Shown: positions 4,731 through 6,447 of the stretch, one piece after another
Layout of the letters: every line of letters begins with the position of its first letter
Position numbering within the stretch: the first letter of the stretch is position 1
Source of the DNA: an uncultured Oscillospiraceae bacterium
GTDB lineage: Bacteria; Bacillota; Clostridia; Oscillospirales; Oscillospiraceae
Assembly: GCA_900756715.1 (NCBI GenBank)
Contig: CAAELC010000077.1
Location: 1-6,447, forward strand
Direction: 5' to 3'
Length of the DNA stretch: 6,447 nucleotides
The notes under the pieces: model-generated
What the model was told of the DNA's origin: nothing
The model's input: only the letters and a program-made list of their open reading frames with translations
Database searches by the model: none
Translations under genes and position numbers: made by a program

Positions 4731-5534
4731 ATGAGTATTTTCAAAAACCGCACAGTCATCGGCGTCATCTGCATTCTGCTGGCGCTGGTGATCTGCTTCG
4801 GCATCACGCCGCTGTTCAATCAGAGCATCAGCCAGAAGGCGGAGATCGTCCGCGTCACAAAGGACATTCACGCCGGCGAACTCATCACCAAAGACATGGT
4901 CACCACGGCCGAGGTCGGCTCCTACAATCTCCCCTCCGGCCTTATGACCGCGAAAGACAATGTAGTGGGCAAATACGCCAAGGCGGACCTTGCCGTTGGA
5001 GATTATATTCTCGCCGCCAAGCTCTCGGACGCGCCTGCCGCCGAGAATGCGTATCTCTATAATCTGGATGGCACGAAGCAGGCCATCTCCGTCACCATCA
5101 AGAGCTTCGCCACAGGACTGTCCGGCAAGCTCCAGAGCGGCGACATCGTATCGGTCATCGTGGCAGACTATCCGGAGGACGGTGAAACCACCATCCCCGC
5201 CGAGCTGCAGTACGTGGAGATCATCTCTGTTACCGCCAGCACCGGCTATGACGCCAATACCGGCGAAGCCACAGGGGAGGAAAAAGAGCTTCCCTCCACC
5301 GTGACCTTCCTCGTTCTGCCGGAGCAGGCCAAGGTGCTGGCGGAGCTGGAACAGGTCGCCAAGCTCCATTTAGCGCTCGTCTACCGCGGCACAACAGATG
5401 GCGCAAGGCAGTTCATTGAGGCGCAGGATGCACTCATTGAGGAGCTGTACGCAGAGCCGGAGGAAGATCCCATTGAGGAGGGCGAAGCCGCCGATCCTAC
5501 CGCAGAAATGCCGGAGAGTGAGGTGACAGGATGA
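4731..5534 (+). CDS. cpaB: CpaB/RcpC-like SAF-domain pilus assembly protein
   Basis: This 267-aa protein has one N-terminal membrane anchor (about residues 8-27, IGVICILLALVICFGITPLF region), then an extracytoplasmic SAF domain (about 38-107) with IVRVTKDIHAGELITKDMV, the linker GKYAKADLAVGDYIL, and ISVTIKSFATGLSGKLQSGDIVSVI (112-136 in two adjoining stretches) beginning the RcpC-like second part. The last 30 residues are strongly acidic (EELYAEPEEDPIEEGEA). CpaB/RcpC proteins belong to Tad/Flp pilus systems, where they act in the envelope during pilus assembly; in a Gram-positive host without a secretin the role is probably to organise the cell-wall passage, which is inference. The gene begins 20 nt after the peptidase gene and overlaps the next gene's ATG by 4 nt (ATGA, 5531-5534), so the products should be made together. 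Confidence 0.9.
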   Translation: MSIFKNRTVIGVICILLALVICFGITPLFNQSISQKAEIVRVTKDIHAGELITKDMVTTAEVGSYNLPSGLMTAKDNVVGKYAKADLAVGDYILAAKLSDAPAAENAYLYNLDGTKQAISVTIKSFATGLSGKLQSGDIVSVIVADYPEDGETTIPAELQYVEIISVTASTGYDANTGEATGEEKELPSTVTFLVLPEQAKVLAELEQVAKLHLALVYRGTTDGARQFIEAQDALIEELYAEPEEDPIEEGEAADPTAEMPESEVTG

Positions 5535-6328
5535 ATTTCAGAAAGGCCAGCATCTTTCAGCGCGACACAGAGAAACCGGAGGAGCAGAATGACAGCGGCG
5601 GTATGCTGGCGGTCTGGGGCAGCCCCGGCAGCGGAAAGACAATAACGGCGGTGAAAATCGCAAAAATGCTCTCCGCCAGAAAGAAAAATGTCATCCTTCT
5701 GCTCTGTGACATGGCCGCTCCCATGCTGCCGTGCATCTGTTCCGCGGACGCTCTGGAGAGCAATGGCTCTCTTGCCGGCGTCCTGGCCGCCGCCCGTATC
5801 AGCGAGAACCTCATCAAGCATAACCTTGTCACCTTTAAGCGTAACAGCTGCCTTGCGGTATTGGGGCTGCTCGAACGGCAGAACGAGTACAGCACTCCGC
5901 CCTTTACGCAGAAGCAGGTGGTAGAGCTGCTGGACGGCCTGCGTCAGATCGCGCCCTATGTCATTGTGGACTGCGGCAGCTACATTGCCAACGATATCCT
6001 CTCCGCCGTTGCGCTGATGGAGGCGGACAGTATCCTGCGCCTTGCCAACTGCGACCCCAAGAGCGTCAACTACTTTGCAAGTCAGCTCCCTCTGCTGGAC
6101 GGGCCCGAGTGGGACATGGACAAGCAGTATAAGGTGGCATCCAATGTGAAGCCCTACCAGGCAGCGGATCACATCGGCAAGGTGCTGGGCGACACGGCCT
6201 TCGTGCTGCCCTATTCGCAGGAGCTGGAGGAGCAGTATCTGGCGGGCAACCTTCTTGCCGACCTCGTCCTCAAGGACAGCCGCCCCTTCCGCAAGGAGTT
6301 AGAGCGTATCATCGCGGAGGTGTTTTAA
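5531..6328 (+). CDS. tadZ: TadZ/CpaE-like P-loop ATPase
   Basis: This 265-aa protein carries a ParA/MinD-like P-loop NTPase fold: Walker A GSPGSGKT (residues 30-37), a beta strand with VILLLCD (54-60) whose Asp fits the Walker A' position, and YVIVDCG (143-149) as Walker B with D147. In Tad systems TadZ/CpaE proteins localise the assembly machine at the membrane or pole. Two points are unusual. The loop lacks the KGG signature lysine typical of MinD/ParA ATPases, and there is almost no N-terminal receiver-like domain, only about 22 residues before the first strand. The protein has no signal peptide or membrane segment, so it is cytoplasmic. Its start overlaps the CpaB-like gene's stop by 4 nt, with GAGGTGA just upstream. 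The TadZ call rests on fold plus neighbours; a generic AAA/ParA-like ATPase is the alternative. Confidence 0.87.
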   Translation: MNFRKASIFQRDTEKPEEQNDSGGMLAVWGSPGSGKTITAVKIAKMLSARKKNVILLLCDMAAPMLPCICSADALESNGSLAGVLAAARISENLIKHNLVTFKRNSCLAVLGLLERQNEYSTPPFTQKQVVELLDGLRQIAPYVIVDCGSYIANDILSAVALMEADSILRLANCDPKSVNYFASQLPLLDGPEWDMDKQYKVASNVKPYQAADHIGKVLGDTAFVLPYSQELEEQYLAGNLLADLVLKDSRPFRKELERIIAEVF

Positions 6329-6329
6329 T

Positions 6330-6447
6330 ATGGCTCTTGGCGAAAAGCGAAACGGATCGGTCTTTGCCACAGCTGCACAGCGGCGGGATGCGGCGGAATA
6401 TCAGGTCACCTCGGAGCCGGAGGTCGTCCCCGTAGTGGTGGACGACA
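6330..6447 (+). CDS. N-terminal fragment of next gene, probably CpaF/TadA-type secretion ATPase
   Basis: An ATG at 6330, two bases after the preceding TAA's first two bases end and with GGAGG at 6316-6320, opens a frame that runs off the window after 39 codons. It reads MALGEKRNGSVFATAAQRRD and then an acidic, Val-rich stretch. This part is low-complexity and carries no diagnostic motif. By gene order (pilin, peptidase, CpaB, TadZ) the expected product is the CpaF/TadA hexameric ATPase that powers pilus assembly, and such proteins do have a variable N-terminal tail. That identity is inferred from context only. Confidence 0.7.
   Translation, partial: MALGEKRNGSVFATAAQRRDAAEYQVTSEPEVVPVVVDD

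Noticed and set aside
4707..6172. Antisense open frames at 4707-5369 and 5381-6172
   Set aside because: Both are mirror images of the CpaB-like and TadZ-like genes, with His/Asp/Gly-rich composition and no recognisable motifs.

Overview
The window is 6.4 kb of GC-rich DNA with every recognisable gene on the + strand. It most likely comes from a gut-type Clostridia (Oscillospiraceae/Lachnospiraceae-like) chromosome, and within that from an integrative/conjugative-type accessory element. The evidence is the tightly packed genes with strong AGGAGG Shine-Dalgarno sites and the gene set itself: YodL-domain, DUF3849-like, SpoVG-like and orphan adenine methyltransferase proteins, followed by a reduced Tad-type pilus module. 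The host assignment is an inference from gene content. No integrase, relaxase, tRNA, rRNA, CRISPR array or attachment site is visible.

Layout. (1) Positions 1-283 hold the C-terminal end of an unrecognised protein, followed by a clear intrinsic terminator (331-373). (2) Positions 425-3600 form an accessory block: a small winged-helix-like protein, a D12-class N6-adenine DNA methyltransferase overlapping it by 4 nt, an AbrB-like protein with a four-cysteine cluster, a DUF3849-like protein, and a YodL-domain protein. The block ends at a second intrinsic terminator (3600-3622). (3) From 3657 to the window end there is a SpoVG-family protein, then a 78-aa prepilin-like membrane protein, a TadV/CpaA-type prepilin peptidase, a CpaB/RcpC-type SAF-domain protein, a TadZ/CpaE-type ATPase, and the first 39 codons of a gene that by position is probably the CpaF/TadA secretion ATPase.

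How the parts may work together. The downstream block looks like the start of a Tad/Flp-like pilus assembly line: pilin, processing peptidase, periplasm/envelope-facing CpaB, localisation ATPase, then probably the motor. In this setting it could be a surface appendage used for attachment or mating. The upstream block looks like element housekeeping, that is DNA modification and regulatory or host-interaction proteins of mobile elements.

RNA-level structure is notable. The Shine-Dalgarno sites of the first two genes of the accessory block each sit in a hairpin made with an upstream CCTCC-type anti-SD. A 12-bp perfect GC-rich hairpin lies inside the peptidase gene just after the pilin gene. These suggest translational coupling and unequal expression from long transcripts, but that is inference.
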